Of a stretch of DNA of 16,830 nucleotides, positions 9,563-16,830 are shown in pieces. The notes below the pieces were generated by a model that had not been told where the DNA came from, ran no database searches, and saw only the letters and a list, made by a program, of their open reading frames with translations. Position numbers and translations under genes: made by a program. The DNA is from Zymomonas sp. (GTDB lineage: Bacteria > Pseudomonadota > Alphaproteobacteria > Sphingomonadales > Sphingomonadaceae), in the NCBI RefSeq assembly GCF_020216885.1, contig NZ_JAIWON010000062.1, forward strand, positions 1 to 16,830. Reading direction: 5' to 3'. The number at the start of each line of letters is the position of its first letter. Within the stretch, counting starts at the first letter, position 1.

Positions 9563-9578
9563 TGCAACGGACGTGCCA
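9563..9578 (-). promoter_or_regulatory. Sigma-54 (-24/-12) promoter of the nifB operon
   Basis: On the minus strand, TGGCAC (9578-9573), GTCCG, TTGCA (9567-9563) is an exact match to TGGCAC-N5-TTGCW. The predicted transcription start is about 9552, giving a short leader of about 27 bases before the nifB ATG. Confidence 0.95.
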
Positions 9579-9633
9579 TAACCAGACATCGCTTTAAATT
9601 CAGGGAAATGGCCTTTTTGTTTCAAACATAAAT

Positions 9634-9649
9634 TGTCTTAACTCTTACA
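9634..9649 (-). promoter_or_regulatory. NifA upstream activator site for nifB
   Basis: TGT-CTTAACTCTT-ACA fits TGT-N10-ACA. Its centre is about 90 bases upstream of the predicted nifB start. A degenerate second candidate, TGT-N10-AAA, follows at 9654-9669. The site lies in the 206 bases between nifA and nifB, where I see no intrinsic terminator, so some nifA read-through into nifB is possible. Confidence 0.85.
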
Positions 9650-9731
9650 AAATTGTCGGTATCAGTAAAATTTTTGGAATAATCGGACATTATTGGCTCA
9701 AAATAAGGTAATGGCGTTACAGAAAACGGCT

Positions 9732-11438
9732 TTAGAATTTCTTAATAGATATACCGTTTTTCCGCAGCGCATAGCCTATCTGACGCGGGGTCATGCCTAG
9801 GATACGGGCGGCTTTTGCCTGCACCCAACCGGCTTGTTCCATAGCGTCGATCAGTTGTTCTTTTTGGCTACGAAATTCCGATTGTGTCGCTTTTTCCTTG
9901 GGGAAGGCTAAATCTGTCCTGTCTTCTGCATTGGATGCAGCCTGACAATGCTGGGCAGAAGGACATTCGTTTATTTCACTTTCTAAACCATGATTTTTGC
10001 AGATATGCTGGGTTTTTTCCTCTTCTTCGCGATGCCAGAAAATAGAGGACAGACAATTGTCATTATAACAGGTGAAATCTTCGGCAGTAATTTCTGTATT
10101 TCTGGCAAGGGTAGCCGTCCGTCGAATACAGTTTTCAAGCTCTCGGATATTACCCGGAAAATAACAATGGGACAGAACATCCAAGGCATTTTGGTCAATG
10201 GTCAGATGCGTTTTATTTTCCAGATTGAAATGCCGCAAAAATTCTTTTGCCAGCAGGGGAATATCTGATGGATGTTCACGCAAGGGAGGAAGAAAAATGG
10301 GAATGACGCTTAGGCGATAGTAAAGATCGGCTCTGAAATTGCCACGGCTGACTGCCTCTTCCAAATTGACATTGGTTGCAGCGATAACACGGACATTGAC
10401 CTTTAAGGTTTTGGTGCCGCCAACCCGTTCAAATTCACCTTCTTGCAAAACGCGCAATAATTTGGCCTGAAAATTGGGTGATATTTCGCCAATTTCATCC
10501 AGAAAAAGAGTGCCACCATCTGCCAGCTCGAAACGGCCTTTCCGCATTTGGGCAGCGCCGGTAAAAGCGCCTTTTTCATGTCCGAATAATTCGGATTCTA
10601 GAACCGATTCTGGCAAGGCTGCGCAGTTTAATTTGATAAAAGGCAGCTCTTTTCGGGGAGATGATTGATGAATGGCTTGGGCAAAAAGTTCTTTCCCCGT
10701 GCCAGATTCTCCGCGTAGCAAGACTGTCACGTTATTTTTGGCAATAAGATTGATTTTTTCGAGGATCGATCGAATGATTGGGCTGTCCCCGATAATACGG
10801 GGGTGATGGGTGTTTTCGGCTGGACGTGGGACGGCATGACTGGATTGCCGAAGCAGAAATTCATGTTCGCGCCGGATCATCTGATGCAGTCTTGCGGTTT
10901 GCCCCAAAAGAGCCGCAACCATAGATAATAAGCGAGCATCTCTATCCGGTGCCAGAGCTTCTCTTTCATTTCTGGGTGTCGGGCGGTCTATCAACAAAAT
11001 ACCGGAGACTTTATCTCGATCCAAAATCGGAACACCGATGACACAGCTTTTTTGATTGATATGCCAGATATGAGACCGGCTATTTGAAAAATACGGGTCT
11101 TTGGAAATATCCCTGATGATAACTGGCATCTTTCCCGTCACAATTTGTCCAACAATTTGTTCGGGGATAGAGTCAAAATATATCTTGGCACCTTGCTGGT
11201 CGCTTTTGGCACCCACTAGAATTTCAGCTTCCTGATCTTCATCAAAAAACGCAATAATCGCGTGATCGAGATCAATAAAACTTTCAAGAACAGAAATGAC
11301 CCGCTTGATAAGGGTTACTGTTTCCATTGGCGCACAGAGAATTTTTGAGATTTCATAAAGGCCAAACAAGGCCATATCCGGCCAAGCCGTTCTGTTCCCT
11401 AGCGACATATCTTTATAAGCAAATTGTTTTGAAGGCAT
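9732..11438 (-). CDS. nifA: Nif-specific sigma-54 activator NifA (oxygen-sensitive class)
   Basis: 568-residue enhancer-binding protein that remodels sigma-54 RNA polymerase at nif promoters. An N-terminal GAF domain spans about 28-185. The AAA+ domain spans about 212-445, with Walker A GESGTGKE (243-250), the sigma-54 contact loop GAFTGA (290-295), and Walker B LFLDEIGE (311-318). The cysteines C425, C437, C457 and C462 form C-X11-C-X19-C-X4-C, the mark of NifA proteins that sense oxygen or iron directly and need no NifL. The linker that follows holds three more cysteines (C480, C492, C498). The C-terminal Fis-type helix-turn-helix is at about 527-563 (AKAARILGMTPRQIGYAL). AGGGGA lies 8 bases before the ATG at 11436-11438. 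No NifA site or sigma-54 promoter was found upstream, so its own control is unclear. Confidence 0.98.
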   Translation of the reverse strand: MPSKQFAYKDMSLGNRTAWPDMALFGLYEISKILCAPMETVTLIKRVISVLESFIDLDHAIIAFFDEDQEAEILVGAKSDQQGAKIYFDSIPEQIVGQIVTGKMPVIIRDISKDPYFSNSRSHIWHINQKSCVIGVPILDRDKVSGILLIDRPTPRNEREALAPDRDARLLSMVAALLGQTARLHQMIRREHEFLLRQSSHAVPRPAENTHHPRIIGDSPIIRSILEKINLIAKNNVTVLLRGESGTGKELFAQAIHQSSPRKELPFIKLNCAALPESVLESELFGHEKGAFTGAAQMRKGRFELADGGTLFLDEIGEISPNFQAKLLRVLQEGEFERVGGTKTLKVNVRVIAATNVNLEEAVSRGNFRADLYYRLSVIPIFLPPLREHPSDIPLLAKEFLRHFNLENKTHLTIDQNALDVLSHCYFPGNIRELENCIRRTATLARNTEITAEDFTCYNDNCLSSIFWHREEEEKTQHICKNHGLESEINECPSAQHCQAASNAEDRTDLAFPKEKATQSEFRSQKEQLIDAMEQAGWVQAKAARILGMTPRQIGYALRKNGISIKKF

Positions 11439-11660
11439 GGTCAGATCCCCTATTCTGTTATCTAAACGGGGGGGAATAACTTTTGATGAGGTCGAAATTA
11501 CTCGAGCTCTATTGGATGTCAGGATAGCTAATCACTGGCAAAGTGCAACAATAAAATAAATAAGAATCAATATGTAGATTTTTATAAGATAAAAAATGCT
11601 TTAAATATAAATAAGTTACCGTATCTTGTTGCCTATAATGAAGCCCTTTTAATTTTTACT

Positions 11661-11692
11661 AGGGAGGTATCAGGCTGTTTCCTCCTATCCCT
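11661..11692. repeat. GC-rich imperfect inverted repeat in the nifA/receptor 2 region
   Basis: AGGGAGG (11661-11667) can pair with CCTCCT (11681-11686, five pairs plus a G-T wobble), or alternatively as AGGGA-GG with CC-TA-TCCCT (11684-11692, with a 2-base bulge). It stands out from very AT-rich surroundings. A TATAAT lies about 22 bases upstream on the plus strand. It could be a leader hairpin, an operator, or chance. Confidence 0.35.
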
Positions 11693-11973
11693 TGTCATAT
11701 TTTGAAATGTTTAGTTTTTGGAGCAAGATATTTTGCTGAATACAATAATAACAAAATATTTATTCATGTTTTTATAAAAAATTAACATTATAAATTAAAA
11801 TTATAAAATTTTTTAGAATAGATATGGATATTATTGGATGTTTTTTTACATAATCAATATTTTAAAAATATAAAATTACAATCAATTATTTTAATATAAT
11901 ATTTTATTACTCAATGCTATTTGAGATTATCTTTTAGATTTTTCTTGCTTTTATCTTGGATTTTTTAAAACTT

Positions 11974-11986
11974 AATAATGATTATT
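11974..11986 (+). promoter_or_regulatory. Fur-like palindrome before TonB receptor 2
   Basis: AATAAT-G-ATTATT is a perfect 6-1-6 palindrome that matches the core of the Fur 7-1-7 form (GATAATnATTATC) except at the outer base of each arm. It lies about 95 bases before the receptor start. Since the region is AT-rich a chance match is less unlikely than for the first box, but its place before an iron-siderophore receptor supports it. Confidence 0.55.
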
Positions 11987-12081
11987 CCTTTCATTTTGTA
12001 TATTTGTGTTTATTTTTATTTGATTTTTATAATAAAATTTTTAAAATTGCCCGATCATTGATATTTTTTTGAGGGCGGGTG

Positions 12082-14349
12082 ATGCAAAAAAGACAATCCT
12101 ATAAGACGCTGCTTTTATATTCTGCAATATTATCAATAGGATTGATGACCGAAAGCAAAGCAGAACCCCCTACCGATTACAGTAATGATTCTGTTCTTGG
12201 CCAGGAATCTCCTCAAAATGATTCGAATAAAAAGAAGCCATCAATATCCAATCAGAAATCAGGGCGAGAGGTTGTTTCCGCCAAAGACATCACCGTTAAT
12301 GCCAAAATAGAAAACGGAACCGGAGCGAGAACCGCTTTACCGGTCGTCAATTTTGGCCCTTTGGGTGATATGAAGCCAGAAAACGCCCCTTTTTCAATTT
12401 TAAGTGTGCCTCATGATGTTATCCGCAACCAGCAAGCGCGAAATGTCAACGATTTGATGCAATATTTGCCTTCTGTGCAGCTGGAAATGCGCGGTGATCC
12501 AGGAACCTCCCGTCCTCAATCCCGAGGCTTTGAAGCGGATGTGATTGCCAATAGTCGAATGGATGGTTTTAATATTGCGACGACAACCCCTTATGCCGCC
12601 GAGCAATTTGAAAATCTCCAAGTTCTGAATGGATTAGCCGGTGCGATCTATGGCCCCCAAAATCCGGCAGGCACCTTTGAATATACGTTGAAAAGACCGA
12701 CAACCGAAATGATGGAAGATTTTTCGGTCGGAATTGATTCCCGTGGTACCGTAACCGAGGCGGCCGATATTTCAGGATCAACGGGTAAAAACAACTGGTT
12801 CGGCTATCGCGTCAATCTGGTTCATGGTGCGGGTTCCAACTATGTCAGAACAGGGCATATCAATCGTAATCTGGTGAGTGGTAGTTTTGACATCCATGTT
12901 GACCCCCAAACCGTTATCGAATTGAATGCCAGCCATTATGTCTATGACATCAAAGGCGGCGCACCCGGATTTTCTTACAGTAACAATATTCAGCTTCCAA
13001 AAGCACCCGATCTTAGCACCCCTTATCTGGGGCAAAGCTATGCTGGATATAACGCCCAGACAGACACTGCCTCTGGTAAAATCAAACATCAATTCGGTGA
13101 TAATTGGAGTCTTGTTGCCGGAGGCTTATTTCAGAATGCGTGGCGGGATGTCTTTGCCAATGCCAATACTTTGATTGATAATATCGGTGATTATAAACAG
13201 ACAATTGCCTCGGCGGCCACGGCCTATCGGTTTAAAATTGCTAGCAATCTTGCCTATTTAAATGGGCATTTCCATACCGGATTTGTGCGTCATGATGTGG
13301 CATTGGGTTCCAATGGTTATGTCATGAGCAATTATAACCCAACCAGTAGCCAGAATTTTTCTTTGGGTAGCAGCAATCTTTATAATCCAACCCGATTTTA
13401 TGGCAGTCGTCCCCATTCTTCCGGTAGTTATCGTTCGGCCATTGCCCGTAATCAATCTTTGATTGTCAGCGATACGATTACCTTTAACAAGCATTGGTCG
13501 ATCTTGGGCGCTTTTAGTTGGAGCTGGATGACATCCTCGAGCTGGAATAAGGCCGGCACCCGCACTGCCCATAATTATACCCAAGGCGCTTTTAGCCCGA
13601 ATACCAGCCTGATTTATCATCCTATCGAAAATCATACGGCTTATTTCACATGGGGGCGCAGTATCCAGCAGGGCATGACGGCACCGGCTGGAAGTGCCAA
13701 TGTCAGCCAGATTCTCAATCCTTATGAAAGCGAGCAATATGAGCTGGGCTATAAGGTGAAATGGCGCAATCTGTCCTTGAATATCGACGGTTTCAGAATG
13801 ACCCGACCTTATGCCTATGTCGATACAACCACGAATGTTTATGGCATGTATGGCACCCAGCGAAATTGGGGTTTTGAATTCCAGATGGCGGGTCATATCC
13901 GTCATGACTTGTCGGTATTGGGTGGGGTGACATGGCTGGATGCCAAAGTCGGTTCGACGGGCAATCTGACAACTTCCCACAAGGAAATTGTTGGGGTTCC
14001 GCCTGTCCAGTCGAATATTCTGATTGATTATACCTTGCCATTTTCAAAAGAGAGTCTGGCGAATGGTTTGGCGATTAACGGGAGCGTCCGTTACACCGGA
14101 ACGCGTGCGGCGAATAACACCAATACGACATATGCGCCCCAATTTGTAACGGCCAATATTGGTATTCGCTATCCTTTCAAAATGGCGAACAAACCTTGGG
14201 TTGCCCGTTTTACCGTCAATAATATCATGAATGAACATTATTGGGCTTCGGTTTATCCGTCTTCTATCAACGGTGCTGCCGGAGGCACCAACAGCGCCTA
14301 TGCCGGTTTACCGCGAACCTATTCCTTTACTTTGGAATGCACCCTTTAG
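12082..14349 (+). CDS. TonB-dependent siderophore receptor, receptor 2
   Basis: 755-residue outer-membrane ferric-siderophore receptor. The signal peptide has basic residues at 3-8, a hydrophobic stretch at 9-22 and likely cleavage at ESKA-EP near 27. A Ser/Asn/Lys-rich stretch (about 32-62) precedes a TonB box-like DITVNAK at 69-75. The plug is at about 100-207, with MQYLPSVQL, RPQSRGFEADV and FENLQVLNGLAGAIYGPQNPAG. The Arg/Gly signatures are variant: NGLAG replaces the usual KGPAS. A beta-barrel with many aromatic strand ends follows. It ends SFTLECTL, with Leu instead of terminal Phe and a Cys in the last strand. The substrate is not identifiable. I prefer the ATG at 12082 (GAGG 7 bases upstream) to the adjacent GTG at 12079. 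It lies between nifA and the rnf operon, with a Fur-like palindrome upstream and a strong terminator downstream. Confidence 0.9.
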   Translation: MQKRQSYKTLLLYSAILSIGLMTESKAEPPTDYSNDSVLGQESPQNDSNKKKPSISNQKSGREVVSAKDITVNAKIENGTGARTALPVVNFGPLGDMKPENAPFSILSVPHDVIRNQQARNVNDLMQYLPSVQLEMRGDPGTSRPQSRGFEADVIANSRMDGFNIATTTPYAAEQFENLQVLNGLAGAIYGPQNPAGTFEYTLKRPTTEMMEDFSVGIDSRGTVTEAADISGSTGKNNWFGYRVNLVHGAGSNYVRTGHINRNLVSGSFDIHVDPQTVIELNASHYVYDIKGGAPGFSYSNNIQLPKAPDLSTPYLGQSYAGYNAQTDTASGKIKHQFGDNWSLVAGGLFQNAWRDVFANANTLIDNIGDYKQTIASAATAYRFKIASNLAYLNGHFHTGFVRHDVALGSNGYVMSNYNPTSSQNFSLGSSNLYNPTRFYGSRPHSSGSYRSAIARNQSLIVSDTITFNKHWSILGAFSWSWMTSSSWNKAGTRTAHNYTQGAFSPNTSLIYHPIENHTAYFTWGRSIQQGMTAPAGSANVSQILNPYESEQYELGYKVKWRNLSLNIDGFRMTRPYAYVDTTTNVYGMYGTQRNWGFEFQMAGHIRHDLSVLGGVTWLDAKVGSTGNLTTSHKEIVGVPPVQSNILIDYTLPFSKESLANGLAINGSVRYTGTRAANNTNTTYAPQFVTANIGIRYPFKMANKPWVARFTVNNIMNEHYWASVYPSSINGAAGGTNSAYAGLPRTYSFTLECTL

Positions 14350-14382
14350 GGAGTCGTTCTTCTTTTCCTAGCTCATGATATC

Positions 14383-14427
14383 AAAAGCCAAGCGGGTATT
14401 TTTGGGAATATCCGGCTTGGCTTTTTT
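14383..14427 (+). terminator. Intrinsic terminator after TonB receptor 2
   Basis: AAAAGCCAAGC (14383-14393) pairs perfectly with GCTTGGCTTTT (14415-14425). The upper stem extends imperfectly (GGGTAT with ATATCC), and the stem is followed by a T-run ending at 14427. It lies 34 bases after the receptor stop and insulates the rnf promoter region. Confidence 0.9.
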
Positions 14428-14604
14428 AATTATTAAAAAGCGTAAAGACACGGATTCTGCTCTTGTCTTTTTATAAAAGATTTACTTGTCGCTTTTTTGT
14501 GAAATTTTTTTCAAAAATTCTTGTTTTTGGTAGATTTTAATTTCAAAAATCTCTTGAACTTTTTACTGAAAGGTTTTCTTTTCGGCGACATAATGTGTTT
14601 GTTT

Positions 14605-14620
14605 TGTCACTTTTGCGACA
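14605..14620 (+). promoter_or_regulatory. NifA upstream activator site for rnf
   Basis: TGT-CACTTTTGCG-ACA fits TGT-N10-ACA. It is centred about 98 bases upstream of the predicted rnf start and shares the right-hand GCG-ACAA with the nifH site. It places rnf in the NifA regulon. Confidence 0.85.
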
Positions 14621-14683
14621 ATAAATGCCAAGAAAAGGCGCATTTGCTCTGAAAAATCACCAATTTAGCGCTAAATATAAGAG

Positions 14684-14698
14684 TGGCATAAGATTTGC
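14684..14698 (+). promoter_or_regulatory. Sigma-54 (-24/-12) promoter of the rnf operon
   Basis: TGGCAT-AAGAT-TTGC (followed by T) matches TGGCAC-N5-TTGCW with one change in the -24 box (C to T at its sixth base). The predicted transcription start is about 14710. Confidence 0.9.
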
Positions 14699-14817
14699 TC
14701 AAAAAATTTACAAAGAACCCATTCCATATTTCGTCTGTCAGTTGATATATCCGGCGGGAATATGAACAAGGGGGCGTAGCTTTTCGCCTTCAGACCTCCT
14801 GAGGAAGGAATAAAACA

Positions 14818-15399
14818 GTGACGGATATACTACTTCTGGTGGTAAGTGCCTGTCTGGTCAACAATGTTATTCTAACGCGCTTTTTAGGTTTATGTTCCTT
14901 TATGGGGGTAACCACGCGCGTCGATACGGCTGTCGGGATGGGGGCGGCTTGCACCTTTGTGATTACCACCTCTTCCATGGCCAGTTGGGCTTTGGAGCAT
15001 TGGTTACTCGCCCCCTTTGGTCTGGGATATCTTCGAACGGTCACTTTTATTCTGATTATCGCTTCGGCGGTTCAGCTGACGGAATCATTTTTTCGTAAAT
15101 TTTCGCCGACCTTGTTTCGGCTTTTGGGTATTTATTTGCCGCTTATCACAACCAATTGTGCCGTTTTGGGCATTACCTTGCTGTTGGTAGAACAGCATTA
15201 TGGATTTGTGGACAGCACGGTTTTCGCTTTTGCTTCCTCGGTTGGATACAGCCTCGTTATGGTGCTGTTTGCGGGATTACGTGAAAGATTGGCGTTATCG
15301 GTAACGCCCCGTTTATTTGAAGGCCCTCCTATCGGCTTTGTGACGGCAAGTTTGCTGGCGCTGGCTTTTATGGGTTTTTCTGGAATGTCTGTCCACTAG
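14818..15399 (+). CDS. rnfA: RNF electron transport complex subunit RnfA
   Basis: 193-residue integral membrane subunit of the RNF (NADH/ferredoxin oxidoreductase) complex, with about six hydrophobic segments. Family signatures are LVNNVILTRFLGLCSFMG (13-30) and PLITTNCAVLG (108-118). C26 and C114 correspond to the cysteines that, with those of RnfE, hold an intramembrane iron-sulfur cluster (family knowledge). In diazotrophs RNF uses ion-motive force to push electrons from NADH to ferredoxin or flavodoxin for nitrogenase. The start is GTG at 14818, with AGGAAGGAA about 7 bases upstream. It is the first gene of the operon under a sigma-54 promoter. The paralogue NqrE/RnfE is similar, but operon order and the N-terminal motif favour RnfA. 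Confidence 0.95.
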   Translation: MTDILLLVVSACLVNNVILTRFLGLCSFMGVTTRVDTAVGMGAACTFVITTSSMASWALEHWLLAPFGLGYLRTVTFILIIASAVQLTESFFRKFSPTLFRLLGIYLPLITTNCAVLGITLLLVEQHYGFVDSTVFAFASSVGYSLVMVLFAGLRERLALSVTPRLFEGPPIGFVTASLLALAFMGFSGMSVH

Positions 15400-15415
15400 A
15401 CGGGAAGAAAGAACG

Positions 15416-16078
15416 ATGTTGATAGCCATTATAAGCCTGACTGTCATGGGGCTGGCACTTGGCCTGATGCTGGGTCTGTCCTCGAAATTGCTGCGGGTAG
15501 AAGAAGATCCGATTGAAGGCCAGCTACAGGCTTTGTTGCCGGGATCGCAATGCGGACAATGCGGTTATGTCGGCTGTTCACAATATGCGGCCGCTTTGGC
15601 ACATGATGGCGCGCCTGTAACCCAATGTACCCCTGGGGGTAGAAGTGTTGCCGAAGCCTTGGCCAAGGCCTTGGGTGTCAGCCTTGATCTGTCACAAGCG
15701 GACGATATCGGCCCCAAAACCGCTTTGATCCACGAAGATTTATGTATCGGATGTACAGCCTGTATTCGTGATTGTTCCAGTGATGCCATTATCGGGGCAG
15801 CGCGTCAGGTGCATACGATTATTCCTGATGTTTGCCATGGTTGCAGCAAATGTGAAACAGCTTGTCCGACGGGGGCTATCGAAATGGTGCCGGTGGCGGT
15901 CACCTTGGATAACTGGCATTGGGATAAACCTAATCTGGCAATACAGGACAGCTTAGCTAATCCGGCCTTTGCGGCACAGGCATTGGCCAATCGGATAACA
16001 GATGAATCCGATGGCGGACAGGGTAAAGCCTATAAAGCTTCTCTTGAAAAAGAAGCCGAAGAAGAAAGCTTGGGCTAG
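15416..16078 (+). CDS. rnfB: RNF complex iron-sulfur subunit RnfB
   Basis: 220 residues. One N-terminal membrane anchor (about 2-22) is followed by the RnfB/ASKHA-type Fe-S domain with C46, C49, C54 and C71 (CGQCGYVGC, then QCTPGG). Two ferredoxin-type [4Fe-4S] motifs follow: C110, C113, C116, C120 and C140, C143, C146, C150, each followed by a regular SSDAI or PTGAI loop; the first motif has Ser in place of the usual Pro after the fourth Cys. It is the entry/exit point for electrons to soluble ferredoxin, facing the cytoplasm. The C-terminal 60 residues are acidic and Lys-rich without clusters. It lies 16 bases after rnfA and 10 bases before rnfC, so the genes are cotranscribed. Confidence 0.97.
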   Translation: MLIAIISLTVMGLALGLMLGLSSKLLRVEEDPIEGQLQALLPGSQCGQCGYVGCSQYAAALAHDGAPVTQCTPGGRSVAEALAKALGVSLDLSQADDIGPKTALIHEDLCIGCTACIRDCSSDAIIGAARQVHTIIPDVCHGCSKCETACPTGAIEMVPVAVTLDNWHWDKPNLAIQDSLANPAFAAQALANRITDESDGGQGKAYKASLEKEAEEESLG

Positions 16079-16088
16079 GGGAGCAGAA

Positions 16089-16830
16089 ATGAAATTATTT
16101 TCAGTTCGTGGGGGTATTCATCCCAGTTACCGGAAACAGGCGACTACGGCTAAAAAGATAGAGCCTTTGCCGATTGTGCCGTTTTATTTCTTGCCTTTGC
16201 GCCAACATTCAGGCGCTCCGGCGGAAGCGGTCGTAAATATCGGTGACTATGTCGGGAAAGGGCAGCTTTTGGCGGCTCCGGCTGGCCGGATATCAGCGCC
16301 TATTCATGCGCCAACCTCTGGTATTATTCGGGCAATCCAGAATATGACCGCGCCCCATCCTTCTGGTTTGCCGGGGATGACGATGGTTTTGGAAGCGGAT
16401 GGTAAAGATAGCTGGGCGGAATTACCTGAAGCCTATAGTGATCCTTTTTCAGTCGATCCGCAGTTAATTCGCGAGCGGGTGGCTTGGGCTGGCGTGGTCG
16501 GCTTAGGCGGTGCAGCTTTTCCGGCGGCTGTCAAATTAGAACAGAGCAGTCAGAAACCCATTAAAATGGTGGTGCTGAATGGCGCTGAATGCGAACCCTA
16601 TCTGACAGGCGATGATCGGGTGATGCAGGAATATGCCGATGAAGTGATTTCCGGTGGTCGCCTGATTGCTCATGCGGTTGGCGCGCCAAAGGTTGTGATC
16701 GGGATTGAGCGGAATAAGCCCGAAGCGATCGCGATTATGAAAAAGACGGCCGAAGCCTATGACAATGTCGAGATCGCGGATTTACCAGCGCAATATCCGG
16801 TCGGCTCTGCCCGTCATTTAGTGCAAGCCC
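16089..16830 (+). CDS. rnfC: RNF complex NADH-binding subunit RnfC (C-terminus cut by window edge)
   Basis: The ATG at 16089 is preceded by AGGGG about 8 bases upstream, overlapping the rnfB stop region. 247 complete codons are open to the window end. Visible features are the N-terminal RGGIHP (7-12), the barrel-sandwich segment AAPAGRISAPIHAPTSG (62-78), the Rossmann-type GVVGLGGAAFPAAVKL (135-150) and NGAECEPYLTGDDR (164-177), both hallmarks of the RnfC/NuoF NADH and FMN site. The C-terminal ferredoxin motifs expected in RnfC lie outside the window. It oxidises NADH and passes electrons to RnfB. rnfD, rnfG, rnfE and possibly rnfH are expected next (inference). Confidence 0.97.
   Translation, partial: MKLFSVRGGIHPSYRKQATTAKKIEPLPIVPFYFLPLRQHSGAPAEAVVNIGDYVGKGQLLAAPAGRISAPIHAPTSGIIRAIQNMTAPHPSGLPGMTMVLEADGKDSWAELPEAYSDPFSVDPQLIRERVAWAGVVGLGGAAFPAAVKLEQSSQKPIKMVVLNGAECEPYLTGDDRVMQEYADEVISGGRLIAHAVGAPKVVIGIERNKPEAIAIMKKTAEAYDNVEIADLPAQYPVGSARHLVQA

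Larger units (their letters stand above)
11439..12081. promoter_or_regulatory. AT-rich divergent region between nifA and TonB receptor 2
   Basis: 643 bases without a gene, strongly AT-rich except for small islands. It must hold the nifA promoter (minus) and the receptor promoter (plus). I find no TGGCAC-N5-TTGC and no clean TGT-N10-ACA here. Visible elements are a TATAAT at 11634-11639 without a good -35, a GC-rich imperfect hairpin at 11661-11692, another TATAAT at 11895-11900, and the Fur-like palindrome at 11974-11986. No open frame looks like a gene. Confidence 0.6.
14428..14817 (+). promoter_or_regulatory. rnf control region and leader
   Basis: 390 bases with no gene. The first 150 bases are T/A-rich without recognised signals. 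Then come the NifA-type site (14605-14620), an IHF-like sequence with one mismatch (14655-14667), the sigma-54 promoter (14684-14698) and a leader of about 108 bases ending in AGGAAGGAA before the rnfA GTG. The order enhancer, bend, promoter is the standard nif arrangement. Confidence 0.8.

Noticed and set aside
9654..9669. A second NifA site before nifB
   Set aside because: TGT-N10-AAA misses one position of the second half-site, so I list it only as a degenerate neighbour.
11536..11546. TGGCA followed by GC upstream of nifA, considered as a sigma-54 promoter
   Set aside because: The GG and GC elements are only 6 bases apart instead of 10, and the orientation is away from nifA.
13258..13980. 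A 240-codon antisense frame inside receptor 2
   Set aside because: The composition reads as the mirror of the receptor coding sequence, there is no ribosome-binding site, and the receptor on the other strand is certain.

Overview
The window is nitrogen-fixation DNA from a free-living proteobacterium, most probably an alphaproteobacterium of the Zymomonas mobilis type. That placement rests on recognising the protein sequences and on recalled gene order; no database was searched. The supporting traits are moderate GC with very AT-rich intergenic stretches, an oxygen-sensitive type NifA with the interdomain cysteine motif, a split nif layout (nifHDK apart from nifA-nifB-fdxN-nifZ-nifT), and an rnfABC-type operon beside nif.

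Layout from left to right. Positions 1-3921 (minus strand) hold nifK (C-terminal end cut by the window edge), nifD and nifH, read from a sigma-54 promoter at about 3985-3999 with a NifA-type upstream site at 4085-4100. Positions 4299-6428 (plus) hold a TonB-dependent siderophore receptor diverging from nifH and preceded by a good Fur-like box. Positions 6441-9525 (minus) hold an operon nifB - fdxN - nifZ - nifT - SIR2-like gene, with its own sigma-54 promoter (9563-9578) and NifA site (9634-9649). Positions 9732-11438 (minus) encode NifA. After a 640-base AT-rich divergent region comes a second TonB-dependent receptor (12082-14349, plus) with a second Fur-like palindrome, then a strong intrinsic terminator. 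Positions 14684-14698 carry a third sigma-54 promoter, again with a TGT-N10-ACA site upstream (14605-14620), driving rnfA, rnfB and rnfC (rnfC cut by the right edge).

How the genes fit together. NifHDK is the molybdenum nitrogenase. NifB makes the iron-sulfur core (NifB-co) of its cofactor, with FdxN as the likely electron donor. NifZ helps P-cluster maturation. NifT has no settled role. RNF drives reverse electron transfer from NADH to low-potential ferredoxin or flavodoxin, which in turn reduces NifH. NifA with sigma-54 appears to switch on all three modules. The two TonB receptors are plausibly the iron supply for this iron-hungry system, but their control boxes look Fur-like rather than NifA-like, so the locus seems to merge an iron regulon and a nitrogen regulon.

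The least explained gene is the SIR2-like protein coupled to nifT. Its Sir2 fold signatures are visible, but two NAD-site motifs are degenerate while the catalytic-type histidine is kept. No tRNA, rRNA, CRISPR array, insertion sequence or attachment site was seen.
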